Notes: generated by a model not told the origin, from the letters alone. Shown: positions 50,824 to 62,676, counted from the first letter of the stretch. The stretch: DNA of 64,000 nucleotides from Polychytrium aggregatum (GCF_025602895.1 NW_026516279.1:156689-220688), one strand, 5' to 3'. Program-made: numbers and translations.

Positions 50824-53040
50824 ATGTCGGCCGAGATCGCCTTCGAGACCGCCGAGCAGCTCCACAGCGACCAGCAGCACCTCCACCGCTTCTCCGACAT
50901 GGCCCAGCCCCCGTCCTCGGTCCTGATCGCTCTGCCGCCCAGCATCCAAGGCCCTGCGTCGCCGTCAGCATCGTTCAAGCCTGCGTCTCGTTCAGGCTCG
51001 TCCGTGACGACTGCAGCGCCCGGGGCGACCCTGGCCAGGATTGTGTCGGCATGCTCTGGTGCTCTTCTGACCTCCCTCCTGAGTAAGCGCCGCCATCGAT
51101 CACCCCCCACAGCATGCCTCATTCCTTGCTTGACTGATTCGACAAACCCCACGCACACTGAGTCCGTCGCTCTTGCCTCCATCAGTGACGCCGTTCGATG
51201 TCGTCAAGACCCGGCAGCAGACCATGGCGCACAATGTAGGATATGCCGTCTGTCGCTCCAAATCCCTCCTCTCCTCCTCTGTGGCGACCCGCTCTCTGTG
51301 GAGTCGCTCCCGCCCCGGTTCGCCCTTGCCTCTCAATCTGCCTCCCTGTGTTTCGCAGCCCGACCTGCACCAGCACCAACTTGATCGTCGCCTGCGGTTT
51401 CGGCCCGCTCCTGCTCCTGCTGACTGCGGTTCCTGCTTGATTCGCCTGTCTGGCCCCACCCTAGCGCACCGTATTGCAAATCGTCCGGAACGAAGGCGGG
51501 GCTGCCCTCTGGAAAGGACTGAGTCCGACCTTGTACGTATTGCTCGTCGCTGTTCATGTCGTTCCCCGTGGCCCGCAGTCCACCGGCCCGTCGTCCGGTC
51601 CAGTCCAGGGTGGCACTCCAAGTCGGATTCCCTGCCCAAGCCAGTCCCCGAGTGCGGTCGACTCACGCCATGTTCGTGAATCGTTCTTTCCTCTGCCCAA
51701 CCTGTGCAACCGCCTTGGTGGCCACATAGAGTCATCTCGGTGCCCTCGACTGTGCTCTACTACGTCGGATATGAGAAATTCCGCAACCAAATCTCGGCGC
51801 CGCTGTCGTCGATCGGAGCCGGTTTCATGGCACCGCTTCTGGCGGGATCGATCACACGAGGTGGGTGCAGCAGGCCATCGGCATATACGGCGCATTGGGG
51901 CCATGCTGTATCGCCTGAGTGGTTCTGCTGATAATGCGATCCTGTGGGAGGGGCTGGTCTGGAGAGCATTGCTCGTCCTCGGCCTATTGCCGTCCTCCCC
52001 GTATCGAAACTGACAATGGCCTCTGGCCTTTTCTCTGTCGACAGGAGCCGTTGCGGCGATCGTATCCCCTATTGAGCTGGTGCGGACCCGGATGCAGGGC
52101 AAGACCGACGAGCACCACAGCCTCGCCAAGACCCTGAAGCGGGTGCGGTTCATGACCCGGCAGTTCGGGATCCTCTATCTGTGGCGGGGCTTGATCCCGA
52201 CGCTCTGGCGAGACATTCCGTTCTCGGCCATGTACTGGGTGGGCTACGAGCAGCTCAAGCCCTTGTACTCGCGATATCTGGGTGGCGGCGACAGCAAAGC
52301 CTATTCAGAGTTTCGGTCAAGCTTTGCTGCCGGAGCAACGAGCGGAATGGTAGGTTGCTGGTAGAGAGGAAGAAGGGAGACGGTGCCGGTGGCCCACTTC
52401 ACGCATCTGCGGTGGTGATGAGAACGGAATCCCTGGGGGTCGCGTTCTGTCGAGGCTGCACTGGGTGTTGTGCGGCTGACGCCTTCTCACCGATGTGTTG
52501 TTATCCCTCCTTCCTGCCAGATCGCTGCAATCGCCACCACACCATTCGATGTCGCAAAGTCGATTCAGCAGGTCGACACTTCGCACTCGCCGCAAAAGTT
52601 CTCTTGCAGCCCACACGGACGCATGACATGCATCCTACGGGAACTCTATCGCACCGAGGGACTGCCGGGGCTGTTCAAAGGTAAGCTGACGGCTGGCGAT
52701 CGCACGGGCGACTTGGCATTTGGCTCTGGGTTGGGATACCGGCCAGCAACACCACCGAAGGAGTGAGTTGCGAGCTGCACTTTGTCGCATCGAGGGATCC
52801 TGCATGTCAATTGTGGCTCCGTAGATGGTGGGAGCAACCCATAGAGAGTGCGCCACGGCAGCCATGTTCCGAATCCCTGTCAGCCGCTTGCCTCGACTCA
52901 CCAATTCACTTCGTGCATCAACCTGTCCGTGTCCAAACAACAAAGGCATCGTGCCTCGGATTTCCAAGATTGCCCCTGCGTGCGCCATCATGATTTCAAC
53001 ATACGAAGTGGGCAAGCAGTTCTTTTCGATGGAGGCGTAG
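50824..53040 (+). CDS. MTM1: Mitochondrial carrier of the MTM1 / SLC25A39-40 type
   Basis: Seven exons: 50824-51082, 51186-51235, 51465-51532, 51730-51860, 52045-52349, 52521-52680, 52946-53040 (1,068 nt, 355 residues), all GT-AG and in phase. The three carrier repeats are visible: [22 protein letters not shown] and [11 protein letters not shown] (each of the P-x-[DE]-x-x-[KR] type; the third has a degenerate second basic position). The C-terminus [19 protein letters not shown] is the signature of the MTM1/SLC25A39-40 subgroup, linked to mitochondrial glutathione/manganese homeostasis. It acts in the inner mitochondrial membrane with six transmembrane helices. The start is the first ATG; the frame is open further upstream, so a longer N-terminus is possible. 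Confidence 0.9.
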
Positions 53041-53729
53041 CGATTATCCGCTGAGCGGGGGCACCGTTCCCCGACGTTTCTTCGACCCGCCCGCCGCCCG
53101 TGCCCCGTCGCCGACTCCTTGGCAGCCCAGTCGGTGTGAATGGTCCCTGGACCTGGTTCGATATTGTGGCACGTTGCCATCTTTGCTCGTTTATTCCCCT
53201 TGGACCGCGAGCGCACCATAGAGTATAATGTTTGAAGTTGGACTTTCAGTCCGGCCTGACGGCTACACGGATAGACCTCGACCTGGCATATGGTTCCAGG
53301 CAGCAACCAACAGCAACAACAACAACAGCAACAATGCCGATCACTACAATGTTCGTCGGGCCTGGGCTGCATGGCCGGATGATGGCCATCGCTTTACACT
53401 CTCCAAAAACAAAGATTGGGGCGCAATCCCACGGCCTATCCACCGACGCCTGCAGATCACTGTCCTGTTTTGTTTCAAACACAATAATATCACGACTAAG
53501 GAAGCTGTATTTTGATATATACATGGGTTGCCTTGGGAGGCGGGGGGTATGATTACACGAATGCCGGGATCGAGGAAGCCCCGGCGGGTGAGCAAAGCTG
53601 AGCAAAACTGGGTAATAGAGAGAGGGAGCAGGAGCACGAGGGAGAAGCGACAATGAGGTTGGGCATGCAGCAGGGCCATACTCTGTCGCCCGTCGTGTGT
53701 GCAGCCCTCCCAAGACGAACTCAAGGCGT
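53041..53729. other. Convergent intergenic region, MTM1 / LRR gene
   Basis: 689 bp between convergent genes, expected to hold both 3' UTRs. A CAA-rich microsatellite (AACAACAACAGC type, about 53303-53336) is present. No gene is seen. Confidence 0.5.
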
Positions 53730-55259
53730 TCACATCTTGATTCGCATTCGCGGACTGTCGGCCGCCAGTCGCTGCATTGTCCCACAGCAATAGGCGATCA
53801 AGTTGTCCGAGAGATCCAAAACTTGCAGCGTCGACAGCTTCAAGACAGGAGGCGGCACCGAGACCAACAGATTCCCGTCGACATGGAGCTCTGAGAGGGC
53901 GGCGAGGCTCTCGACGCTCAGGGGCAGGGCCCGGAGCCGGTTTGAGCTCAGCACCAGCGTCGTCAGAGTCGCCAGATTGCCGATCCAGACTGGGAGGCTC
54001 GCGATCCGGTTGTTGCGCAAGCTCAGCACCGAAAGGGCACTCAGGGCACTGAAAGACTCGGGCAGGACGCACAGCTGGTTGTTGTCGAGGTGCAGCTCGG
54101 TGAGGCGCTCGAGGCGCCCAAAGGTATCGGGGAGCTGGACGAGCTGGTTGTGGCCGAGATAAAGCTTGGTGAGCGACGAGAGGCTGCCGATCGAAGCGGG
54201 CAGCTCTCGAAGTTGGTTGTTGTTGAGGTGCAGGACCGACAGACTCGACAGGTTGCCAAAGGACGCCGGCAGGGTCGTCAGGCAGTTGAACTCGAGGTGC
54301 AACTCAGTTAGCGAGGCCAGGCCGCCAAAGGACATTGGCAGGGAGCGGAGGCAGTTGCGGTGCAGGTCGAGCTGCGAAAGTGCAGCGAGGCTGTCGATGT
54401 GGGGCGGCAGGGCAACGATCTCATTGGAGCTGGCCGAGAGCTTGGTCAGGGCGGAGAGACTGATCACCGAGTCCGGCAGCGTAACGAGCTTGTTGCTGTT
54501 GAGTGAGAGCTGCGCGAGCGACGCCAGCTTTCCCAGGGACCGCGGCAGTCCCGCGGTCGTGATTTGGGTGTGGTTGAGCTCCAGACGGACGAGGCTGGCA
54601 AGACGACCCAGGGTCTCTGGGAGCCGGGCGATAGCGTTGTTGCACAGATGCAGCTCGGTAAGGGCAGCGAGGTTGCCGACGGTGGGCGGCAGCGACGACA
54701 TTTCCAGGAAAGGGCCGAGGACGGCGATGGAGGCGGCATTGCCGATCGAGTCGGGGAGGGACTGCAGCTTGGGGAGCAGGTCGATGGTTTTGGCAAAGTC
54801 GCCCCAGACGCTGAAGGCGTTGACGACGGAGCGATCAAACAGGTTTTCGGGCACATCTTGACCAAAGTCCTGGGCAGCAGACCACCGCCGCATGAGCCGG
54901 CTGTCGTGGCGGGCACACTGTCGCATCGTGGCCGCAAAGAGAGCGTCGTCCTCGGCCACAAAGGACCAGAACAGGTCCTCGAGCTCGTGGGGTTGTGGGC
55001 CGGAGCGGGTGAAGAACGAATGGGCGCCCAGGGCCAAGTACTTGTATGTCCCGCCGGGAGGACAGAGCAGGGCCGGGACACCCAGCAGGTTGGCAAAGCA
55101 CTGCCGCCAGGCGCGGCCGGAAGGTGCAGCGTATCGTGCGGCCAGCTGCCGCGAGCAGCGGGCGAGCTTGGTGAGAACGAGGGGATCGAGGTGGCCGGAG
55201 AGGGCCAGAAGGTCGAGCACGGTGACGAGAGTCAACTGCGAAAGTGTTGTGGAAGACAT
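53730..55259 (-). CDS. Leucine-rich-repeat protein with F-box-like N-terminus
   Basis: 509 residues from the ATG at 55259 (MSSTTLSQ); the same frame is open a further 233 codons upstream, but that part is low-complexity and crosses a tandem repeat. An N-terminal helical segment (LVTVLDLLALSG...LVLTKLARCSRQLAARY) resembles an F-box. From about residue 180 there are 13 repeats of about 23 residues with the pattern LxxLxLxxNxLxxLPxxxxxL, of the Shoc2/Ras-group type (for example LTELHLDNNQLCVLPES). The protein probably acts as a binding scaffold, possibly a ubiquitin-ligase substrate adaptor if the F-box is real. It is intronless and intact, unlike its neighbours. The specific function is not identified. 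Confidence 0.85.
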   Translation of the reverse strand: MSSTTLSQLTLVTVLDLLALSGHLDPLVLTKLARCSRQLAARYAAPSGRAWRQCFANLLGVPALLCPPGGTYKYLALGAHSFFTRSGPQPHELEDLFWSFVAEDDALFAATMRQCARHDSRLMRRWSAAQDFGQDVPENLFDRSVVNAFSVWGDFAKTIDLLPKLQSLPDSIGNAASIAVLGPFLEMSSLPPTVGNLAALTELHLCNNAIARLPETLGRLASLVRLELNHTQITTAGLPRSLGKLASLAQLSLNSNKLVTLPDSVISLSALTKLSASSNEIVALPPHIDSLAALSQLDLHRNCLRSLPMSFGGLASLTELHLEFNCLTTLPASFGNLSSLSVLHLNNNQLRELPASIGSLSSLTKLYLGHNQLVQLPDTFGRLERLTELHLDNNQLCVLPESFSALSALSVLSLRNNRIASLPVWIGNLATLTTLVLSSNRLRALPLSVESLAALSELHVDGNLLVSVPPPVLKLSTLQVLDLSDNLIAYCCGTMQRLAADSPRMRIKM

Positions 55260-56508
55260 GGTGGTCTGGATATCGGGGGAGTGTGGGTGGAAGTGGAGGG
55301 CCAGAAAGGCAACACTCGAGGCAGTAATGAGCGAGCTGGGATGCGCAAGTACAGGGAAAGTAATCCACTCGCTGGCCGGGACGCAGACTCGGACAGCACA
55401 CAGGAGCGTAGAGGAGGGCTCGATGGAGGGTTCGCGGAGGGTTCGCGGATGGTTCGCAGATGGCAGAGATTCAGTCGTTCCCGCCGGAGGATGGGCTGCA
55501 GGACGGGCATGGGAAGCGGCGACTTTTAAGCCAAAGGCCCGAGGACAAGCGATAGGGAATGTCGGGCGCCAACCATGCGGATATCCGATAACGCGGCCAA
55601 TCAGCGGGCGGCACGGGCGATAACGGGGCGAGATTTCCGGACACAAGCAAAGGGCCACAAGACCCACAGGCGACGCAGCACGGCTCACTGGCGATCGCTG
55701 CCGCACGGCCCACATGCCGATACGGCGCGATTCGCTTGCAGACGCCGATGCAGCGATGTGCCCATCGGTGTTGAGTTGTGGTGTTGAGTTGTGGTGTTGA
55801 GTTGTGGTGTTGGGTTGTGGTGAGGGCGTCCACGTGATGCAGCCGTTGACGGCGATGGATGGCGTGGCGGTATCAACGGAGGCGCCATCGGTATCCGAGT
55901 CGGATGCGTTCGATGCATTGGATGCGGTCGATGCAGGCGATGTCATCAGCCAGGTCATGCTATCGGCCAGGTCATGTTATCAGCCGAGCCAATATCATTC
56001 GAACGGAATCAGTCATCACACAGACAGCTTCCGTGTGGCTCAACTACTCTGTGGCACCCATGGGAACACCGAGTCACTTTGAGTAACCGCAGCGCGCCCA
56101 CAGCCACAATGCAGGCCGCAGCAGCAGCTTGCACCACACGATCCGGCTGGCAGATACGCGGGAACACATGTGTGACGATCGGGTGCACGAGCGCACGCAA
56201 ACGGAAGGCGGCAGACCACGCCGCACACAGACAGTGCGCACCACGCAGCACGCCGGCAACCACAGCCACAGCGCCTCCACACAGACAGCCGCATTCCCAC
56301 CCCCCGCCTGGCTCCGGGCTTCCCCCCCCTTTTTCTTTCGCCTCTGCCGCCTGCTTGCTCGCCTCGGGCTGTCTGCCGAAATCCCCCGGAGCCCTCCTGC
56401 ACCTCCATCGCCTGTCTCCTCCAAAGCTTCCCCCCTGCCGTCGCCTCCTCAGGTCCCGTCGAACCTGCTCCACCACCCACCCGCCTCTCTCTTGCTCACG
56501 CTTTCGCC
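55260..56508. other. Divergent intergenic region, LRR gene / PHO85-like kinase
   Basis: 1.25 kb probably containing both promoters. It holds a 14-bp tandem repeat (GTTGTGGTGTTGAG type, 55768-55822) and GATGCA-rich imperfect repeats (about 55908-55940). A pyrimidine-rich stretch (56310-56470) precedes the kinase ATG and may be its leader. Confidence 0.5.
55768..55822. repeat. 14-bp tandem repeat
   Basis: About four units of GTGTTGAGTTGTGG, the last one slightly changed (GTTGGGTTG). Confidence 0.85.
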
Positions 56509-58429
56509 ATGGAACGATACCTGCGACTGGAGCGGCTCGGCGAAGGCACCTATGCCACCGTTTACAAGGGCAAGAACAGACTCACCAACGAGATCTTTGC
56601 CCTCAAAGAAATCCACCTCGATCCAGAGGAGGGCGCCCCCTCAACCGCCATCCGAGAGATCTCGCTGATGAAGGAGCTCCGCCACCAGAACATTGTCCGC
56701 CTCTACGACGTCATTCACACCGACCGAACCCTCACCCTGGTCTTTGAGTTCATGGACCAGGACCTGAAGAAGTTCATGGATACCCATGGAAACCAAGGCG
56801 CTTTGGATCCCATGACTGTCAAAAAGTTCATGTACCAGCTGCTGAAGGGCATTGCCTTTTGCCACGAGAACCGGGTTCTGCATCGAGACCTCAAACCCCA
56901 AAACTTGGTACCGATCGTTCTGTCTGGTCTTGGATGCGCTGCCGTTTGGTGTTGGATGGCGGCGGCACTTGGCCGGCTATGTCCCTGGACTTGGCGCCCG
57001 GCCTGGCACGCCAGATCTCGGCAGTCTCCTCCTGGTGTGGACGTGGCTCGTCTCGCTGCTGCTTCCTGCCGCTGCCTGCTTCGTTGGTGCAGTTATCGTC
57101 ACCGCACTCGTTCTTGCCCGGCCTCGGTGACGCTTTTTGGAACCGGCCTTCGGACCTGCTGCTGGCTGCCTCGCAGTCGGGCGGAGGGGTGGGGTTTGCC
57201 GGCCGACGCTGCCACTCTGCGGCAGCGGCGGCGGCGGCGCCTCTCCTGCCCGATGTGTGCCGTGCTTCGCCGCCTGCGCTGCCATTCCCCCGCCTTGATA
57301 CCCCAACCTTGTGCGGGATGGCCGTCCGCCTTGACCGACAGCGATACTCACCGGGGTTCTTTCTGTCTCCGTCTTCTGTTCCAACAACCTCCCTGCTCCA
57401 TCTCCCTTGTCCAAACGCACCCACCAAACATCTATCAACTGCAATGCTTGTGGGTCCACTTGCATCCACCCATCGGGCTCTTCCCCCCCTCCTACCCCGG
57501 ATAACATCTGTCCGTGACCACGCTTCCAGCTCATTAATCGCAACATGGAACTGAAGCTGGCCGATTTTGGTCTCGCCCGTGCCTTTGGCATCCCCGTCAA
57601 CACCTTCTCCAACGAAGTCGTCACACTATGGTACCGTGCCCCGGATGTCCTGCTGGGATCGCGCAACTACTCCACCTCGATCGATATTTGGAGCGCAGGA
57701 TGCATCATGGCCGAGATGTTCTCTGGCAAGCCCCTCTTCCCCGGAAAGACAAACGACGACGAGCTCATCAAGATCTTCAAGGTCCTTGGCACCCCCTCTG
57801 AAACCACCTGGCCCCGAGTCGTCGAGCTGCCAGACTACCGCAAGGGCTTCCAATACTTCCCGCCTCAGAACCTGTCAGCCAAGCTGCCCATGATCGATCC
57901 CTATGGCATGGACCTCCTGCAGCGCATGCTCCAGTACGATCCGCAGAACAGAATCAGCGCCAAGGACGCCCTCAACCACGTCTACTTCAACGACCCCTCG
58001 CTGGCTCTCCCTTCCGCCATGCCAACCATGCCGCTCTCGGCCGGACAGGGACGCCAGGCCATCCCTCAGCCGCCAACGCAGCAGCAGACTTCCCAGGCGC
58101 AAGCGCAGTCGCAGGCGCAAGCGTCGCAACAGCAGCAGTTTGGCCAGGCACCGGGCTCCTCCGCCTCGACCATGAGCAGCGGCGGCCGCGTCGTGCCCAA
58201 CCAAGTCTACGGCGCCGTCCCTGCCTCCAGCGTCCAGTCCAACCCGGCCATGCCTCACCATGTGCAGCAGCAGCTCTTGATGCAACAGCAGCAGCAACAG
58301 TACCTCCAACAACAGCAGATGAACCAGCACATTAACCAGCAGATCAGCCAGCAAATGAGCCAGGCTGTGAGCTCGCAGCAACAGCAGCACCTCTCCAACC
58401 ACCACATGGGTGGCCCTCACTATGGATAA
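56509..58429 (+). CDS. PHO85: PHO85/CDK5-type cyclin-dependent kinase with Gln-rich tail
   Basis: Two exons, 56509-56907 and 57530-58429 (432 residues), joined in phase 0 at QNL/LINRN. Glycine loop GEGTYATV (11-18), catalytic Lys33, the cyclin-binding PSTAIRE helix (44-50), HRDLKPQN (125-132), DFG (145-147) and the VTLWYRAPD activation segment are all present. [19 protein letters not shown] and [12 protein letters not shown] are characteristic of PHO85, which acts with Pho80/Pcl cyclins in phosphate signalling and morphogenesis. After the kinase core (about residue 290) there is a tail of about 140 residues rich in Gln, including Q7 and repeated QQQ, absent from the yeast protein (about 305 residues). 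The 622-bp intron is far longer than others here. Confidence 0.93.
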
Positions 58430-58998
58430 GTCGAATTGCCGCAGCAATCGCAGCCGTGATCGCCAAGGGGCGGTATGATTCTCATCTCGGTGGATCGATC
58501 CTGGCCGGCAGACTGGTCGCCGGTCTGTCGTCGCAGCGATGTGTCCATACTCTCCGGATGAGCCGCCGCCTGCCTGCCTTCTAGCACCGCTACAGCTTTC
58601 CTCCTGCCTTGCCTTACGTGAGACCTTTATGCGCTATCTGTTCTGGCCTGCCCCCCCCCTCTCTCTCTTTTTGTGTGCTTCTTGCGCTCCGTTTCTCCGA
58701 CCCACCCTCGCTCGCGCTGCATTGATCGAAATATATAGCTCATGGCTGTCCGCACTCTGCTGTCGCAAGCCGAGAACGGTGCATCCGAGGTTGGTGGAGG
58801 CGATGGTGCTCTCCTACCGAAGTGCTGTCTGTCGTTTCCTGCGGTGACTGTGATCAAGGTCGCATCACAGCGTTTCCAAAACGCGCCGAGACAGCTCGTT
58901 TTCATCCTGTTTGGTGTGATCTCGCCTTCGTCTTCGTCTTCGTCTTCGTCCTCGTCCTCGTCCGCCGATCAACTTGCCGACTTGCAGCGACAGCCGCC
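58430..58998. other. Intergenic region, PHO85-like / HAD gene
   Basis: 569 bp between two plus-strand genes: kinase 3' UTR and HAD promoter. It contains a (TCGTCT)n microsatellite at 58924-58966 shortly upstream of the HAD ATG, and an ATATATAG element at 58730-58737. No gene is seen. Confidence 0.5.
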
Positions 58999-60407
58999 AT
59001 GAGCATCGACCCCCCTGTCACCCATGTCTTATTCGACATGGATGGCCTGTTGCTGGTGAGGATGCATCCTGGGTGCCGAATGGCTCCACGAGCCTGCGTC
59101 GCCTCGATCCCTTCCGGCTCCTGTTCTCTGGCTCACCATTCCAACACGCCAACACCCGTCGATCGCTCGCCCTGCTGGACCACCATCGTCGCCGGCTCCA
59201 GGATACCGAGGCCGTCTACACCAAAGTCACCAATGACATTGTGAGTCGGTACGGCAAGACCTATGACTGGGATCTGAAGGTTGGTATGCCAGCGATTGCT
59301 GGTGCCGTCAGGCCCCAAGACTGCCCATCAATAGCCACAAAATTGGCCCTCGCGATCCTCGCCGTGTCGTCGTCGCTGCCTCTATACTGACATGGGCTGC
59401 CCTGCTCCCAACAGTCCAAGATGATGGGGATGAAAGAGCGAGACGTAAGTGAATTCCTATTTTTATCCGCTCGCTGCGAATGGATCGGCATCGCGGATCG
59501 ACACCCTGGATCGACACCCTGGATCGACGCCATGAATCGACTGGTTGCTGATCTTCCACTCCCTCTCCATCCAAGGCGGGAGAGCTGCTCGTCAGGACCC
59601 TCGGGATCCCGATGACCGTGGACGAATATCTAGCCGAACGCAACGCTGGTCACGTAAGCCATTGACATCCGCCGAGCAACATCCGCCATCTGACAGTGGG
59701 CCGCTCTGTCGATCTGTCTATCCGCTGGAGCTGGCCATGGCTGGCCGTTCTCAATACAGCAGAGAGCACCGAGATGCTCACCCTGGCCATTCCCGGGACG
59801 CTTGTCAGGAGGCGCTCTTCCCGCACTGCCGTCCGCTCCCAGGCGTCATGAAGCTCGTCTCGCATCTGAAGAAACACAATATCCCCATTGCGGTACGGAT
59901 TATGGAAAGGCTCGGGGTGCGACGAGGAGGGGGGACGAGGATGGCTTCCTGGAAACGAGGGTGGATTGGCATGTCCTGACTCATCGGCATCTGTCGTCTA
60001 CCCTGCTATCGGCGTCCGGGTTGGTAAATAGGTGGCCACCCGCTCTCACAGAAGTGCCTTCGAACTCAAGTCCTCTCTCAACGGCGAGCTCTTGGCCTCT
60101 TCGACGGCCACATCACCTGCGGCGACGATCCCAGCATCAAGCACGGCAAGCCCCGCAACCCGACTTGTTTCTTGGCCGCCAGCCAAGGGCCCTCGGCAAC
60201 CCGCTCGTCGACCCGCGATCCTGTCTCGTTTTCGAAGACTCCAACCCGGGCGTGCTCGCCGGCCTGAATGCCGGCATGTCCGTCGTCTGGATTCCCGATC
60301 CCAACCTCAAGACCGATGACCCTACCCTGGGCGAACGTGTCTCGGATGTCCTGGGCTCGATGGAGGAATTCCAGCCCGAGAAGTATGGCTTGCCGCCGTA
60401 CGAGTGA
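58999..60407 (+). pseudogene. HAD phosphatase (pseudouridine-5'-phosphatase / HDHD1 type), frame broken in last exon
   Basis: Six exons: 58999-59055, 59202-59279, 59415-59444, 59576-59653, 59809-59892, 60032-60407. The first carries the HAD nucleophile motif DMDGLL (D13, D15). Exons 2-5 give DTEAVYTKV, KMMGMKERD, AGELLVRTLGIPMTVDEYLA and LPGVMKLVSHLKKHNIP, a good match to the PUDP/HDHD1 cap region. The last exon needs frame changes near 60092 and near 60158 to connect VATRSHRSAFELKSS, then CGDDPSIKHGKP, then PDLFL and CLVFEDSNPGV...EKYGLPPYE. All conserved motifs survive, so these look like single missing bases. The product would be about 234 residues, close to the human enzyme, and would dephosphorylate pseudouridine-5'-phosphate or a similar small substrate. 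Either a recent pseudogene or assembly error; I cannot tell which. Confidence 0.8.
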
Positions 60408-60811
60408 GCTTCGATTCGCGCATGATGTGAAGATTCAAGCCTCACATATTCACCGCGCACGGAATCGAAACAGGCCGCTCTGCTTTTGACGCCGATGCCA
60501 CATATCTCTGCATCCTGAATACAGCCCATGTGCTCCGTTCAATATCGCCAAGTGCGCGGCACAGCCAGGAGCATATACCGAGCGTGCGGGTCGGCACCAC
60601 TCGTGGCAATCGAGCAGTGGGATCCAAGAACACAATGCCAGAGACAAAGTGGGTCATTACTGTCAGTCGCAGGCGACATCGGCGGGTGCAGTTGTAGTTT
60701 GCAGTTGCAGGTCGGCAGTCGCTCATCGATCTGTCAGCGATCCGTCAGTCTAATGTGGGCGATGTGTTTCGAAACAAACAGGATTCACTCTATATTGTTC
60801 TTGGGTGAGCC
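60408..60811. other. Convergent intergenic region
   Basis: 404 bp between the 3' ends of the HAD gene and the hydrolase gene. Nothing recognisable. Confidence 0.5.
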
Positions 60812-62326
60812 TTAGTTGATCTGGACTACATCCGACATGGCCTCCAGCTTCAGATTCCGCAACGCCAGATGTGCTCCTAGAAACTGGAAGATCTTGACAT
60901 CTCGGCCTGGGATTGAGAGCGAGAATGTGTGAGCGAAATCGGTGTGCGGTTGTGGCTCCACCAGACCACTATGTTGAACTGCCACATTATCAACGACGCG
61001 GCTCTGGAGGTGATGGACATTGGCCGAAATGCTTTGGCGTATGACTCACATGGCTGTTTGGCATGGAGATGCCCTGTTTCCCGCTGATCACTTCGACTTG
61101 AACATGGTCCTCGAGAAGCGACTTGAGCCTCGACAGCTGGAAGTAGGCAACGAGCACAGTCGGAATCAGTTCAACCCATGGCTCTAGCTCCAGCTCGTTT
61201 GTTGGCCGTCACAGACCGTTCACCGGAGCTGTGAATCACCAACCTGCCGTGTTCCAAGGCCGACGGAGGCGTCGATCGAGTCGTCTTTGGTGACTAATGC
61301 CCAGAGTTGTCTGCGTTCGACGGGGAGACTGGCTCGGACGCACGATGCAGCGTCAAAGAGCCCTCCGGCGATCGATATCACACCACCACATAGGATTGGA
61401 GCAGGCCCAGGCCCAGGTGCATCGAGATCGCCCCAGAGAGCCAGATCCAGAGCAATGGTGCCTCCCTGCGCGAATCCAAGCAAGAAGATCTGACCCGGGG
61501 GCCATCCTATCCCACTGCCTGGTGATTTCTCGATGAGACAGGCCGAAAGAACTCGACAAGCAACTTGCGAGTGTTCTGGACGCCGGTGGAAGCTTGGGGC
61601 GACGACCACGAGATCTCTGGAGATCCAAAGGAGGGTCAAACGGAGAATTCAGATCCAGATCCAGATCCAGATCCAGACCAGCAGCTAGTAGAGAGCAGAA
61701 GTATCAAGAGAACCAACCTTCTCCAAGTTGATCAAACGCCGGAAACCATCCAGTGCCGTCGTCAAAGTATGGGATTGGGGATGGCCTTGAGATGCCGTGG
61801 GGTTTTGGAGTTGGTCAAAGTGCAAACTCGATAGCTCTGCCAACACCAGTCCATCTCATACCATCTCATCTCATCGCATTCTCGGCGGTACACTCCGACT
61901 GCTTTACCCCCGAATGGCCAGCAAGGCTGTTTGCGGCAGTTGCATCTTGGCACCGAAGCTCAGGAAGTTGGCCGGGTTGTCTCCTGAATGGACAACGAGG
62001 TATGGGTGCGTGGTCGGTTTCAGTGGAGGGACTCATGCCTCGAGAGAAAGATTATGGAATGGTGCGGGAATATTTGACGATATCCGACGTCATCTGGATA
62101 TCTATCACGCAAAGCATCCAGTCGGTTTATGACAATCGCGTGGTGTCGATGAGCGGTCTCGAAGATGCGATGGGAGAAGAGCAAGCCAGATCGGCAACCG
62201 ACCCAGCCCGTGGAACAACACCAGCAAGTTCTCGTCGACACCATCGGCGCTGGCGAGATATGCGAATTTGACAGCAGGAAAATCGGCTTGGCAAGGAGGC
62301 CGTCGACGCAGCGGTCTTGGGTTCAT
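60812..62326 (-). pseudogene. Alpha/beta hydrolase (phospholipase/carboxylesterase-like), apparent frame breaks
   Basis: Six exons on the minus strand: 62203-62326, 61908-61983, 61718-61785, 61244-61616, 61050-61136, 60812-60906. Exons 1-3 join in frame to give NLLVLFHGLGDNPANF, MQLPQTALLAIRGPSPIPYF and DDGTGWFPAFDQLGE, typical of a small esterase/phospholipase family. Exon 4 holds the nucleophile elbow as GFAQGG, where the family normally has GxSxG, so the catalytic Ser is an Ala. Later exons give GISMPNSH, with the catalytic-His position plausible, and IFQFLGAHL. Two frame breaks, each needing one extra base, lie near 61555 and near 60898. The intron between exons 3 and 4 holds a (GATCCA)n repeat. 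It could be a decaying gene or suffer consensus errors; the function is inferred only from the fold. Confidence 0.7.
61648..61680. repeat. (GATCCA)n microsatellite in hydrolase intron
   Basis: Five tandem copies of a hexamer, CAGATC/GATCCA, within intron 3 of the minus-strand hydrolase gene. Confidence 0.85.
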
Positions 62327-62676
62327 GGGGCGATGGATATGAGAGACGCAGCACGAGCTTGATGAATGTTAAAACGGGGAACCAGAGCGATCGGGATGGC
62401 AACCGCTTTGTTCTTGCTCCCGCCTGATCCGGGGATTGGCCAACCATGCATGACTGGCCTCAGCGCCATCGGTGGAAGGGCACATCTGTTGACGACACAA
62501 GTGCCATTGACGAACTGGTGCGAACTCGGCCGGCTGCCAATGGCATCGCCTGCTCTCCTTTCTGCCCCTCCCCTGTGGCCCTCTCCTTTCGCTCTTCGAC
62601 TTCGTCACCGCTCTCCTGCCTCGTCTGCACATCGTCGATTGCTGCTTCCTGTCTCTCCTCATCCCACCTCTCCGCC
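62327..62676. other. Divergent intergenic region, hydrolase / AMP-binding gene
   Basis: 350 bp likely holding both promoters; the 100 bp before the plus-strand ATG is C/T-rich. No TATA box is evident. Confidence 0.5.

Noticed and set aside
56908-57529. The PHO85 intron as coding sequence (open for about 200 codons in one frame)
   Set aside because: GT...AG boundaries join the kinase exactly at QNL/LINRN, and the intron translation has no kinase or other recognisable similarity.
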